Under the pieces are notes generated by a model. That model saw only the letters and a list, made by a program, of their open reading frames with translations. It did no database searches and was not told the origin of the DNA. Below are positions 36,114 through 45,007 of a DNA stretch of 64,000 nucleotides, piece after piece. Position 1 is the stretch's first letter. Each line of letters begins with the position of its first letter. The stretch is from Pseudomonas syringae. GTDB lineage: Bacteria; Pseudomonadota; Gammaproteobacteria; Pseudomonadales; Pseudomonadaceae. Both the position numbers and the translations under genes were made by a program. The DNA lies in the NCBI RefSeq assembly GCF_021605415.1, contig NZ_WKEQ01000021.1, forward strand, positions 29,842 through 93,841, read 5' to 3'.

Positions 36114-37484
36114 TCAGATGCGTTTGGCTTGTGCCACGGCGTTGCCGATGTAGTTGGCCGGGGTCAACTGCTTCAGCTCGGCTTTGGCGGCGGCTGGCAT
36201 GTCCAGGCCGTCGATGAAAGTCTGCAGTGCTTCAGGGCTGATGCCCTTGCCACGGGTCAGTTCTTTGAGCTTTTCATACGGGTTTTCGATGTTGTAGCGG
36301 CGCATGACGGTCTGGATCGGCTCGGCCAGCACTTCCCAGCAAGCGTCCAGGTCAGCGGCAATCTTCTGCTCGTTGAGCTCCAGTTTGCTGATGCCTTTGA
36401 GGCTCGCTTCGTACGCGATCACGCTGTGGGCGAAGCCGACACCGAGGTTACGCAGGACGGTGGAGTCAGTCAGGTCGCGCTGCCAGCGGGAGATCGGCAG
36501 TTTGCTCGCCAGGTGCTGGAAGAGTGCGTTGGCGATGCCCAGATTGCCTTCGGAGTTTTCGAAGTCGATCGGGTTGACCTTGTGCGGCATGGTCGACGAA
36601 CCGATTTCACCAGCGATGGTGCGCTGCTTGAAGTAACCCAGGGAGATGTAGCCCCAGATGTCACGGTCAAAGTCGATCAGGATGGTGTTGAAGCGCGCGA
36701 TGGCGTCGAACAGCTCGGCAATGTAGTCGTGCGGCTCGATCTGCGTGGTGTATGGGTTGAAGCCCAGACCCAGCTCGTCTTCGATGAAGGCGCGGGCATT
36801 TTCTTCCCAGTCGATCTGCGGGTACGCCGACAGGTGGGCGTTGTAGTTACCCACGGCGCCGTTGATCTTGCCCAGCAGCGGCACGGCAGCGACCTGAGCG
36901 ATCTGACGCTCCAGACGGTAAACCACATTCGCCAGCTCTTTGCCCAGGGTGGTCGGCGAGGCCGGCTGACCGTGGGTGCGCGACAGCATCGGCACGTCGG
37001 CGAAACGGATCGCCAGTTCGCGGATGGCGTTGGCGGTCTGGCGCATCAGCGGCAGCATCACATCGTCACGGCCTTCGCGCAGCATCAGGGCGTGGGACAG
37101 GTTGTTGATGTCTTCACTGGTGCAGGCGAAGTGGATGAACTCGCTGACCTTGGCCAGCTCCGGCAGCTTGGCCGCCTGCTCCTTGAGCAGGTATTCGATC
37201 GCCTTGACGTCGTGGTTGGTGGTGCGCTCGATTTCTTTCACGCGCTCGGCGTGTTCCAGAGCGAAATTCTCGGCCAGCTCGTTCAGCACTGCGTTGGCTT
37301 CGGCGGAAAACGCCGGCACTTCGCTGATGCCCGGGTGGGCGGCCAGGCGCTGGAGCCAGCGCACTTCAACCAGAACGCGGGCACGGATCAGGCCGTACTC
37401 GCTGAAAATTGGGCGCAGGGCCTGGGTTTTGCCGGCGTAGCGGCCGTCAACAGGGGAAACCGCAGTGAGCGAAGAGAGCTGCAT
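36114..37484 (-). CDS. purB: Adenylosuccinate lyase
   Basis: The 456-residue enzyme acts twice in purine synthesis: SAICAR to AICAR and adenylosuccinate to AMP, releasing fumarate. The superfamily signature GSSTMPHKVNPIDFE (near residues 294-308) contains the catalytic serine loop; RTHGQPASPTTLGKE (near 169-183) carries the general acid His. ATG 37484 (MQLSSLTAVSP) is the family start. It is separated from hflD by 126 bp. Confidence 0.97.
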   Translation of the reverse strand: MQLSSLTAVSPVDGRYAGKTQALRPIFSEYGLIRARVLVEVRWLQRLAAHPGISEVPAFSAEANAVLNELAENFALEHAERVKEIERTTNHDVKAIEYLLKEQAAKLPELAKVSEFIHFACTSEDINNLSHALMLREGRDDVMLPLMRQTANAIRELAIRFADVPMLSRTHGQPASPTTLGKELANVVYRLERQIAQVAAVPLLGKINGAVGNYNAHLSAYPQIDWEENARAFIEDELGLGFNPYTTQIEPHDYIAELFDAIARFNTILIDFDRDIWGYISLGYFKQRTIAGEIGSSTMPHKVNPIDFENSEGNLGIANALFQHLASKLPISRWQRDLTDSTVLRNLGVGFAHSVIAYEASLKGISKLELNEQKIAADLDACWEVLAEPIQTVMRRYNIENPYEKLKELTRGKGISPEALQTFIDGLDMPAAAKAELKQLTPANYIGNAVAQAKRI

Positions 37485-37610
37485 GGGGTGTTCTCGGACA
37501 GTCGGGCAACGAAATGGGGCGCGTATCATACATGAAAAAATCCGCCGATCCGTTGCCAACTGACCGGCGTATTACGCGTTACAGATTACAAAGCTGTTAT
37601 TACGGGCGTT

Positions 37611-38234
37611 TCACTCGCTGCGCATCAGCGGATACAGCTCTTTGAGCAATTTGCGACGGCTGATCACCAACTGCCAGCGGTGGCCGCCGAGCTGTCGCCA
37701 AAGGCGCGCCGAACGGATACCGGCAAGCAACAGGGCGCGGATTTTCGAGGCATTGCTCGGCTGCTGCAGATTGCGCATGTCGCCATGCACTTGAATACGC
37801 TGGCGCAAGGTGCTCAGGGTGTCCTGATACAAGGCGCCGCAGGCCGCGACCACGTTTTCATGGGCCGGGCCGAAGTGTTCGACCTGGGACTGAATCTGCG
37901 GCAGGCGTTTGCCGATCGTGTCGAGCATGTCGTCGCGCTTGGCCAGTTGCCGCTCCAAACCGAGCATCGACAAAGCGTACCGCAGCGGTTCGCGCTGCAA
38001 CGTGCTCGGATCGCGCTCCAGAGCGCCGATCAGTGCGCGGTAGCCTTCGCGCAGATTGATGTCGTCGCCGCCGTAAACGTCCAGCGTGTTCTTGGGGTCG
38101 CGAACCAGCAGGCTGCCGAGCATGCAAGTCAGGCCGGCCTCGCTGGTCTGGCCGGTCTTGGCGATCCGGTCGACCAGCACGGCGGCGAGAAACACACCGC
38201 CCAGCGCGGTCAATTGCTCCTGAGTCGGGCTCAT
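37611..38234 (-). CDS. hflD: HflD-like high-frequency lysogenisation protein
   Basis: The 207-residue all-helical protein matches HflD (YcfC), a peripheral membrane protein that in E. coli binds phage lambda CII. The cellular role is unclear. Its usual neighbours mnmA and purB are both present. The start overlaps the mnmA stop in an ATGA arrangement, so it is translationally coupled. Confidence 0.92.
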   Translation of the reverse strand: MSPTQEQLTALGGVFLAAVLVDRIAKTGQTSEAGLTCMLGSLLVRDPKNTLDVYGGDDINLREGYRALIGALERDPSTLQREPLRYALSMLGLERQLAKRDDMLDTIGKRLPQIQSQVEHFGPAHENVVAACGALYQDTLSTLRQRIQVHGDMRNLQQPSNASKIRALLLAGIRSARLWRQLGGHRWQLVISRRKLLKELYPLMRSE

Positions 38235-39355
38235 GCCTGGCCGCTCCACGGCTCGGCGACTTCTATCACGCCACCGCCGAGACAGATTTCGCCGTCGTAG
38301 AACACCACCGATTGCCCCGGTGTGACGGCGCGCTGCGGTTCGTCGAACACGGCGCGATAGCCGGTCGCGGTTTGTTCCAGGGTGCAAGCCTGGTCACTTT
38401 GGCGATAACGCACTTTGGCGGTAAGGCGCAGGGGTTGGCTCAGATCGATCGGGTTGACCCAATAAATTTCGGAAGCGAGCAGGGCGCTGGAGAACAGCCA
38501 CGGATGGTTGTTGCCCTGACCGACGATCAACTCGTTGGTGTCCAGATCCTTGCGCAGCACGTACCACGGCTCATCGCCGGCATCTTTCAGGCCGCCGATG
38601 CCCAGGCCCTGACGCTGGCCGATGGTGTGATACATCAAGCCGTGGTGACGGCCGATGACTTCGCCTTCGGTGGTCTTGATCTCGCCCGGTTGTGCTGGCA
38701 GGTATTGCTTGAGGAAATCGCTGAAACGACGCTCGCCGATGAAGCAGATTCCGGTGGAATCCTTCTTCTTGGCGGTCGCCAGTTCGTATTTCTCGGCAAT
38801 TTCGCGTACTTGCGGTTTTTCCAGTTCGCCGACCGGGAACAGCGTCTTGGCGATCTGTTCGCCGCCAACGGCGTGCAGGAAGTAGCTCTGATCCTTGTTC
38901 GGATCCAGGCCCTTGAGCAATTCGGTGCGGCCATCGATGTCGCGGCGGCGCACATAGTGGCCGGTGGCGATCAGATCGGCGCCGAGCATCATGGCGTAGT
39001 CAAGGAACGCCTTGAACTTGATCTCGCGGTTGCACAGGATGTCCGGGTTCGGCGTGCGTCCGGCTTTATATTCGGCCAGGAAATGCTCGAACACGTTGTC
39101 CCAGTACTCGGCGGCGAAGTTGGCGGTGTGCAGCTTGATGCCAATCTTGTCGCACACGGCCTGAGCGTCCGCCAGGTCATCCATGGCGGTACAGTATTCC
39201 GTTCCGTCGTCTTCTTCCCAGTTCTTCATGAACAGGCCTTCCACCTCATAACCCTGCTCGATCAGCAGGAGAGCGGAAACGGAAGAGTCCACGCCGCCGG
39301 ACATGCCGACAATGACGCGCGTCTTGGATGTGTCAGAAGGGGATGGATCACGCAT
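38231..39355 (-). CDS. mnmA: tRNA-specific 2-thiouridylase MnmA
   Basis: The 374-residue enzyme adds sulfur to U34 of Lys, Glu and Gln tRNAs. The PP-loop GMSGGVDSS is at residues 17-25, and the two catalytic Cys are in NPDILCNREIKF (near 109) and STGICFIGERRF (near 205). The C-terminal barrel ends the protein. It receives sulfur from the TusDCB-TusE relay encoded near 60 kb of this window. Confidence 0.97.
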   Translation of the reverse strand: MRDPSPSDTSKTRVIVGMSGGVDSSVSALLLIEQGYEVEGLFMKNWEEDDGTEYCTAMDDLADAQAVCDKIGIKLHTANFAAEYWDNVFEHFLAEYKAGRTPNPDILCNREIKFKAFLDYAMMLGADLIATGHYVRRRDIDGRTELLKGLDPNKDQSYFLHAVGGEQIAKTLFPVGELEKPQVREIAEKYELATAKKKDSTGICFIGERRFSDFLKQYLPAQPGEIKTTEGEVIGRHHGLMYHTIGQRQGLGIGGLKDAGDEPWYVLRKDLDTNELIVGQGNNHPWLFSSALLASEIYWVNPIDLSQPLRLTAKVRYRQSDQACTLEQTATGYRAVFDEPQRAVTPGQSVVFYDGEICLGGGVIEVAEPWSGQA

Positions 39356-39414
39356 AGGGATTCAATGAGTGTCTTGAAAAAGGACGCGATTCTATCAGGC
39401 TCGCGGCCTCAAGG

Positions 39415-39861
39415 CTAAAGGGAAGGGCGGATCAGTTCGAGGCCGAAGCGGTTGCCGGCCAGATAATCGTCGATGCAGCGGATGATCAGCTCGCTGCGCC
39501 AGTGGTCGCGTTGCTGCATCAATTGCTCGCGGGTCAACCACTTGGCGCCGACGATGCCGTCGTCCAGTTGATAGTCTGGATGGTGTTTCAGGGCTTTGGC
39601 GCTGAAGCAGACGCGCTGGTAAGTCACGCCGTTGCTCGGGGCGGTGTACAGGTAAATACCGATGACGCTGGCGATTTCGACGTCATACCCGGTTTCTTCG
39701 AGGGTTTCGCGCACGGCGGCTTCGATCAGGGTTTCGTCCGGGTCGAGATGGCCGGCGGGCTGATTGAGCACGTTACGTCCGCCCTTGTGCTCTTCGACCA
39801 TCAGGAAGCGGCCGTTGTCTTCGACGATGGTGGCGACGGTGATGTGGGGGAGCCATTCCAT
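39415..39861 (-). CDS. nudJ: Nudix hydrolase, NudJ-like
   Basis: The 148-residue protein has a complete Nudix box starting at GHLDPDETLIEAAVRET and continuing LEETGYDV (near residues 37-61). NudJ removes phosphates from nucleoside and thiamine diphosphates in E. coli, where it is also next to mnmA. The gene precedes mnmA by 59 bp and probably shares its transcript. Confidence 0.88.
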   Translation of the reverse strand: MEWLPHITVATIVEDNGRFLMVEEHKGGRNVLNQPAGHLDPDETLIEAAVRETLEETGYDVEIASVIGIYLYTAPSNGVTYQRVCFSAKALKHHPDYQLDDGIVGAKWLTREQLMQQRDHWRSELIIRCIDDYLAGNRFGLELIRPSL

Positions 39862-39896
39862 AAGCCTTCCTCAGATATCAAAGGTTGAAACACTAT

Positions 39897-39992
39897 CCCT
39901 GTGAGGGCTGGCTTGCCAGCGATTGCGGTGGGTCAATCACACTCGATTTTGAATCGAATGACGCCATCGCTGGCAAGCCAGCTCCCACAGGG
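39897..39992. repeat. REPIN (GCTGGCTTGCCAGC type)
   Basis: CCCTGTGAGGGCTGGCTTGC at 39897 is answered by GGCAAGCCAGCTCCCACAGG ending at 39992. The same type is at 57515-57613. Confidence 0.85.
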
Positions 39993-40010
39993 ATTTGTGT
40001 GTTCCTTAAA

Positions 40011-40040
40011 AGCACAAACCCCGGCACTTGGCCGGGGTTC
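40011..40040 (-). terminator. Rho-independent terminator of idh
   Basis: AACCCCGGC-loop-GCCGGGGTT with T-rich tail TTTGTGCTTTT on the minus strand, about 20 bp after the idh stop. Confidence 0.8.
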
Positions 40041-40058
40041 GTGGTGCTGCCTACAAGC

Positions 40059-42284
40059 TTAAACCAGCGCAGCAACCGCCGCGTTGAAGGTTGCGCTCGG
40101 GCGCATGGCCTTGGCGATCAGCTCGGCATTGGCGTGGTAGTAACCGCCGATGTCTACTGGCTTGCCCTGAACGGCGTTGAGCTCGGCGACGATGGTCGCT
40201 TCGTTCTCGGTCAGGGTTTTGGCCAGGGTCGCGAACTGCGCTTGCAGTGCAGCATCTTCGGTCTGGGCAGCCAGGGCTTGCGCCCAGTACAGCGCCAGAT
40301 AGAAGTGGCTGCCGCGGTTGTCGATGTTGCCGACTTTGCGCGATGGCGACTTGTTGTTGTCCAGGAATTGGCCGGTGGCCTGATCCAGGGTCTTGGCCAG
40401 AACCAGCGCCTTGGGATTGTTGTAAGTCACGCCCAGGTGTTCCAGGGACGCGGCCAGTGCCAGGAATTCACCCAGCGAATCCCAGCGCAGGAAGTTCTCT
40501 TCCAGCAGTTGCTGCACGTGCTTCGGAGCCGAACCGCCGGCGCCGGTTTCGAACAGGCCGCCACCGTTCATCAGTGGCACGATTGACAGCATCTTGGCGC
40601 TGGTGCCCAGTTCCATGATCGGGAACAGGTCGGTCAGGTAATCGCGCAGAACGTTACCGGTCACCGAAATGGTGTCCTTGCCTTCGCGGGTGCGCTGCAG
40701 GGTGTATTTCATTGCATCGACCGGTGCCATGATCTGAATGTCCAGACCGGCAGTGTCGTGATCCTTCAGGTAGGCCTGAACTTTCTCGATCACTACGCCG
40801 TCGTGAGCGCGCATCGGGTCGAGCCAGAAGATCGCCGGGGTGCTGCTGGCGCGGGCACGGTTGACGGCCAGTTTGACCCAGTCCTGGATCGGCGCGTCTT
40901 TGGTCTGGCACATGCGGAAGATGTCGCCGGCTTCAACAGCCTGCTCCATCAGCAAGGTGCCTTTGCTGTCCGTCACGCGAACCACGCCGTCAGCCTTGAT
41001 CTGGAAGGTCTTGTCGTGGGAACCGTACTCTTCGGCTTTTTTCGCCATCAGACCGACGTTCGGCACGCTGCCCATGGTGGTCGGATCAAACGCACCGTTG
41101 GCTTTGCAATCTTCGATCACGGCCTGGTAGATGGTCGCGTAGCAGCGATCCGGGATCACAGCCTTGGTGTCGTGCAACTGGCCGTCGGTGCCCCACATCT
41201 TGCCTGAGTCACGAATCATGGCCGGCATCGAGGCGTCGACGATGACGTCGCTCGGCACGTGCAGGTTGGTGATGCCTTTGTCGGAGTTGACCATCGCCAG
41301 CGATGGACGAACGGCGTAGACCGCTTGAATGTCAGCTTCGATCTGCGCTTGCTGCTCGGCCGGCAACGCCTTGATGCGAGCGTACAGGTCGCCAATGCCG
41401 TTGTTCAGGTTGAAACCGATCTGTGCCAGCACGTCAGCGTGCTTGGCCAGTGCGTCTTTATAGAACTCGGCAACGATCTGGCCGAACATGATCGGGTCGG
41501 AGACCTTCATCATGGTCGCTTTCAGGTGTACCGACAGCAGCACGCCTTGTGCCTTGGCGCTTTCGATTTCAGCAGCGATGAACGAACGCAGGGCGTTTTT
41601 GCTCATCACGGCGCAATCGAGGATCTCGCCAGCCTGAACGCTGGTTTTTTCTTTCAGGACCGAGGTGGTGCCGTCTTTCGCGATCAGTTCGATTTTCACG
41701 GCATCAGCGGCGTCGATCAGGGCAGCTTTTTCGCTGCCATAGAAATCGCCGGTGCTCATGTGAGCCACGTGGGACTTGGAGTCCTGAGCCCATGCGCCCA
41801 TTTTGTGCGGGTGCTTGCGCGCGTAATTCTTGACCGACAGCGGAGCGCGGCGGTCAGAGTTGCCTTCGCGCAGAACCGGGTTCACAGCGCTGCCCTTAAC
41901 CTTGTCGTAGCGAGCCTTGACGTCTTTGTCGGCGTCGCTGGTCACGGTTTCCGGGTAATCCGGCAGGTTGTAACCCTGGGCTTGCAGCTCTTTGATCGCC
42001 GCTTGTAGCTGCGGAGCCGAGGCGCTGATGTTCGGCAGCTTGATGATGTTGGCTTCAGGCGTAACGGCCAGGTCGCCCAGTTCGGCGAGGTGGTCGGCTA
42101 CGGCTTTGTCGCCCAGTTGCTCGGGGAAGCTGGCCAGGATGCGTCCTGCAAGAGAGATATCGCGGGTTTCCACGGCGATATCGGCCGAGGCGGTGTAAGC
42201 CTCGATGATCGGCAGCAGGGAATAGGTGGCGAGGGCTGGGGCTTCGTCGGTGAAGGTATAGATGATCTTCGAGCGGGTGGGCAT
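40059..42284 (-). CDS. idh: Monomeric NADP-dependent isocitrate dehydrogenase
   Basis: The 741-residue protein is of the large monomeric class that converts isocitrate to 2-oxoglutarate with NADP. Family blocks include IIYTFTDEAPALATYSLLP at the N terminus, REGNSDRRAPLSVKNYARKH (near 139-158) and the C-terminal NRGSHFYLALYWAQALA. It is transcribed divergently from icd, which encodes the unrelated dimeric enzyme. A TATAAT hexamer on the minus strand at 42513-42518 is a candidate -10, giving a leader of about 220 nt. Confidence 0.96.
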   Translation of the reverse strand: MPTRSKIIYTFTDEAPALATYSLLPIIEAYTASADIAVETRDISLAGRILASFPEQLGDKAVADHLAELGDLAVTPEANIIKLPNISASAPQLQAAIKELQAQGYNLPDYPETVTSDADKDVKARYDKVKGSAVNPVLREGNSDRRAPLSVKNYARKHPHKMGAWAQDSKSHVAHMSTGDFYGSEKAALIDAADAVKIELIAKDGTTSVLKEKTSVQAGEILDCAVMSKNALRSFIAAEIESAKAQGVLLSVHLKATMMKVSDPIMFGQIVAEFYKDALAKHADVLAQIGFNLNNGIGDLYARIKALPAEQQAQIEADIQAVYAVRPSLAMVNSDKGITNLHVPSDVIVDASMPAMIRDSGKMWGTDGQLHDTKAVIPDRCYATIYQAVIEDCKANGAFDPTTMGSVPNVGLMAKKAEEYGSHDKTFQIKADGVVRVTDSKGTLLMEQAVEAGDIFRMCQTKDAPIQDWVKLAVNRARASSTPAIFWLDPMRAHDGVVIEKVQAYLKDHDTAGLDIQIMAPVDAMKYTLQRTREGKDTISVTGNVLRDYLTDLFPIMELGTSAKMLSIVPLMNGGGLFETGAGGSAPKHVQQLLEENFLRWDSLGEFLALAASLEHLGVTYNNPKALVLAKTLDQATGQFLDNNKSPSRKVGNIDNRGSHFYLALYWAQALAAQTEDAALQAQFATLAKTLTENEATIVAELNAVQGKPVDIGGYYHANAELIAKAMRPSATFNAAVAALV

Positions 42285-42761
42285 ATTCGGATTAACTCTC
42301 TCTTCTTTGCTAAAGCGTGCGCAGAAACTCGAGGGGCGCCGGGTAAGCGCGTTCGTGAGCCGAATGTCGAGATTCTTCGCGGTGATGTTGGGTGCATCAG
42401 TAGAGCGTCAAGCAGTCGGGCTGCGGTAACACCCCGGCTATGGGCGGATGTCTCGGCTACATTTGAGCAGCAAGGAGAGGTCGGCCATCGTGACCCTTTG
42501 GTCAGCGGCAGCATTATACATAGGTAGCTGGCAATCTGCCGATGCTTCATATGCAACGATTCTCGTCCATTGGTCTAAAGGTCGCAGGCGGGCATCGCGA
42601 AAAAAATCGTCGCAAATGCTTGAGATTGGCGCTTTTCCCTTTGCATTCAAGCTTGTACATCGCGAGAGGTGCACAAGCCCGGAACATTGGGTTTGCGTGT
42701 CCGGGTAACTGGGTTACGCTCGAATCAAGCCAGATGTTCAATCCAATCAATGGAGTTCAGC
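42285..42761. other. Divergent idh-icd promoter region
   Basis: No gene is recognised in these 477 bp; the open frames lack coding character. Candidate signals: TATAAT on the minus strand (42518-42513) for idh with a poor -35, and TTGCGT-N16-TACGCT (42693-42720) for icd. Both are weak by eye. No clear operator palindrome was found. Confidence 0.5.
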
Positions 42762-44018
42762 ATGGGTTACAAGAAGATTCAGGTTCCAGCCGTCGGCGAC
42801 AAAATCACCGTCAACGCAGACCATTCTCTCAATGTTCCTGATAATCCGGTCATTCCCTTCATTGAGGGTGACGGGATTGGTGTCGATATCAGCCCGGTCA
42901 TGATCAAGGTTGTCGATGCTGCTGTTGAAAAGGCGTACGGCGGCAAGCGCAAGATTTCCTGGATGGAAGTCTACGCCGGCGAAAAGGCTACTCAGGTTTA
43001 CGATCAGGATACTTGGCTGCCCCAGGAAACCCTCGACGCGGTCAAGGATTACGTGGTGTCCATCAAGGGCCCGCTGACCACCCCGGTCGGTGGCGGCATC
43101 CGTTCGCTGAACGTTGCCCTGCGTCAGCAACTCGACCTTTATGTCTGTCTGCGCCCTGTGCGCTGGTTCGAAGGTGTGCCGAGCCCGGTGAAAAAGCCTG
43201 GCGATGTCGACATGACGATCTTCCGCGAGAACTCCGAAGACATTTATGCAGGCATCGAGTGGAAGGCCGGTTCGCCGGAAGCCACCAAGGTGATCAAATT
43301 CCTTAAAGAAGAAATGGGCGTCACCAAGATCCGTTTCGACGAAAACTGCGGCATCGGCGTCAAGCCGGTTTCTCGCGAAGGCACCAAGCGCCTGGCGCGC
43401 AAAGCCCTGCAATATGTGGTCGATAACGACCGAGATTCGCTGACCATCGTGCACAAAGGCAACATCATGAAGTTCACCGAAGGTGCCTTCAAGGAATGGG
43501 CCTACGAAGTGGCGGCCGACGAATTCGGTGCGACCCTGCTTGATGGCGGGCCCTGGATGCAGTTCAAGAACCCGAAAACCGGCAAGAATGTCGTCGTCAA
43601 AGATGCCATCGCCGACGCCATGCTCCAGCAGATCCTGCTGCGGCCTGCTGAATACGATGTGATTGCCACCCTCAACCTGAACGGTGATTACCTCTCCGAT
43701 GCCCTGGCGGCGGAAGTGGGCGGTATCGGGATCGCGCCGGGTGCCAACCTGTCCGACACCGTGGCTATGTTCGAGGCGACCCACGGTACCGCGCCCAAAT
43801 ATGCAGGCAAGGATCAGGTCAACCCGGGGTCACTGATTTTGTCGGCTGAGATGATGCTGCGACACATGGGCTGGACGGAAGCAGCGGATCTGATCATCAA
43901 GGGTACCAATGGCGCGATTTCAGCCAAGACAGTGACCTATGACTTTGAACGTCTGATGGATGGCGCCAAGCTGGTTTCGTCTTCTGGTTTCGGTGACGCG
44001 CTGATTTCTCATATGTAG
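42762..44018 (+). CDS. icd: Dimeric NADP-dependent isocitrate dehydrogenase
   Basis: The 418-residue TCA-cycle enzyme is E. coli Icd-like. The segment GGGIRSLNVALRQ contains S115, matching the serine phosphorylated by AceK; FRENSEDIYAGIEW and the NADP-binding EATHGTAPKYAGKDQVNPGS-type region follow. GGAG lies 6 bp before ATG 42762; a longer in-frame start upstream has no such site. It ends at a strong terminator. Confidence 0.97.
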   Translation: MGYKKIQVPAVGDKITVNADHSLNVPDNPVIPFIEGDGIGVDISPVMIKVVDAAVEKAYGGKRKISWMEVYAGEKATQVYDQDTWLPQETLDAVKDYVVSIKGPLTTPVGGGIRSLNVALRQQLDLYVCLRPVRWFEGVPSPVKKPGDVDMTIFRENSEDIYAGIEWKAGSPEATKVIKFLKEEMGVTKIRFDENCGIGVKPVSREGTKRLARKALQYVVDNDRDSLTIVHKGNIMKFTEGAFKEWAYEVAADEFGATLLDGGPWMQFKNPKTGKNVVVKDAIADAMLQQILLRPAEYDVIATLNLNGDYLSDALAAEVGGIGIAPGANLSDTVAMFEATHGTAPKYAGKDQVNPGSLILSAEMMLRHMGWTEAADLIIKGTNGAISAKTVTYDFERLMDGAKLVSSSGFGDALISHM

Positions 44019-44037
44019 GCTAAATGCGAAGCAGCGA

Positions 44038-44077
44038 AAAACCGCCCGGTTCGGATGAGCGAGTCGGGCGGTTTTTT
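44038..44077 (+). terminator. Rho-independent terminator of icd
   Basis: AAAACCGCCCG / CGGGCGGTTTT with a 16-base loop, then TTTTTT region; also T-rich for the converging cold-shock gene. Confidence 0.88.
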
Positions 44078-44103
44078 ATTGCTGAATGCTGTAAGAGGCG
44101 TGC

Positions 44104-44370
44104 TTAGCTCGCAACTGTCGATTTAGCAACCACGGCCGTTGCTGCAGTGGTGGTAGCACCTTTGGCCGCTGCATCCACTATCGCGACGGCGTGCAGCCCC
44201 TTCGGCCCGTTAATAATGTCGAATTCTACCGCTTGCCCGGCTTTCAGGGTTTTATAGCCATCCATCGTGATAGCCGAGTAATGGGCAAACAAGTCTTCCG
44301 TTTTGCCATCCTCGTTGATGAACCCGTACCCCTTGGCATTGTTGAACCATTTCACCTTGCCGACAGCCAT
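44104..44370 (-). CDS. cspD: Cold-shock-domain protein, CspD-like
   Basis: The 88-residue protein has one cold-shock domain with RNA-binding motifs GKVKWFNNAKGYGFI (residues 4-18) and LFAHYSAI. The C-terminal 20 residues are Ala/Thr-rich and low complexity. GAGGG lies 8 bp before ATG 44370. It is divergent from clpS, as cspD is in E. coli and Pseudomonas. In E. coli CspD inhibits replication in stationary phase; this role is not shown here. Confidence 0.88.
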   Translation of the reverse strand: MAVGKVKWFNNAKGYGFINEDGKTEDLFAHYSAITMDGYKTLKAGQAVEFDIINGPKGLHAVAIVDAAAKGATTTAATAVVAKSTVAS

Positions 44371-44593
44371 GCTCAAATCCCTCTGCAACAGACTCCATCG
44401 CTGGAGTATCATCCCGTCCATCCGCAGTCCATTTATTAAAAATGTTGACTCCGCGGATCTTTTTTACCCACTGTGGGTTCTATTGGTTGTAACACCGTTT
44501 TCCTGATAGTCAAGGTGACTTGGCAGTCGGAGTTGAAAATGTGTGTAGCCGCCCCCACCACTGTATTTGCACAACTGACGAACCTTTCTTTCC

Positions 44594-44977
44594 ATGCATG
44601 CAATCAGCCAGATTCGACTAACATTCAATCAGGATCGCCCGACATTCCAGAAGGATCATCCGGAGGAACACGACGACGATTCGGCAGGCGTTGCGGTTCA
44701 GGAAGCAAAGCCGGCTCTACAGGCGCCGCCGATGTACAAGGTGGTTTTGTTTAATGATGACTACACACCGATGGATTTCGTCGTCGAAGTGCTCGAGGTG
44801 TTTTTTAACCTGAATCGCGAGCTGGCGACCAAGGTCATGCTGGCCGTCCATACAGAAGGTCGGGCAGTATGTGGAGTGTTTACCCGCGACATCGCCGAGA
44901 CAAAGGCCATGCAGGTCAACCAGTACGCCAGGGAAAGCCAGCATCCGCTACTCTGTGAAATCGAGAAGGACGGTTAA
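44594..44977 (+). CDS. clpS: ClpS adaptor of the ClpAP protease
   Basis: The 127-residue adaptor binds N-degron substrates and hands them to ClpA. The conserved core YKVVLFNDDYTPMDFVVEVL (residues 48-67) and HTEGRAVCGVFTRDIAETK contain the substrate pocket. The N-terminal linker is acidic (HPEEHDDDSAG) and slightly long. No Shine-Dalgarno sequence is visible before ATG 44594, so initiation may be weak or leaderless-like. clpA follows after 30 bp. Confidence 0.94.
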   Translation: MHAISQIRLTFNQDRPTFQKDHPEEHDDDSAGVAVQEAKPALQAPPMYKVVLFNDDYTPMDFVVEVLEVFFNLNRELATKVMLAVHTEGRAVCGVFTRDIAETKAMQVNQYARESQHPLLCEIEKDG

Positions 44978-45007
44978 TCGCCGACCACTTGGGTATGAGG
45001 TGAAGCT

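Noticed and set aside
42626..42645. Sigma-54-like TTGGCGC...TTTGCA upstream of icd.
   Set aside because: GG and GC are 15 bases apart instead of 12, which RpoN does not accept.
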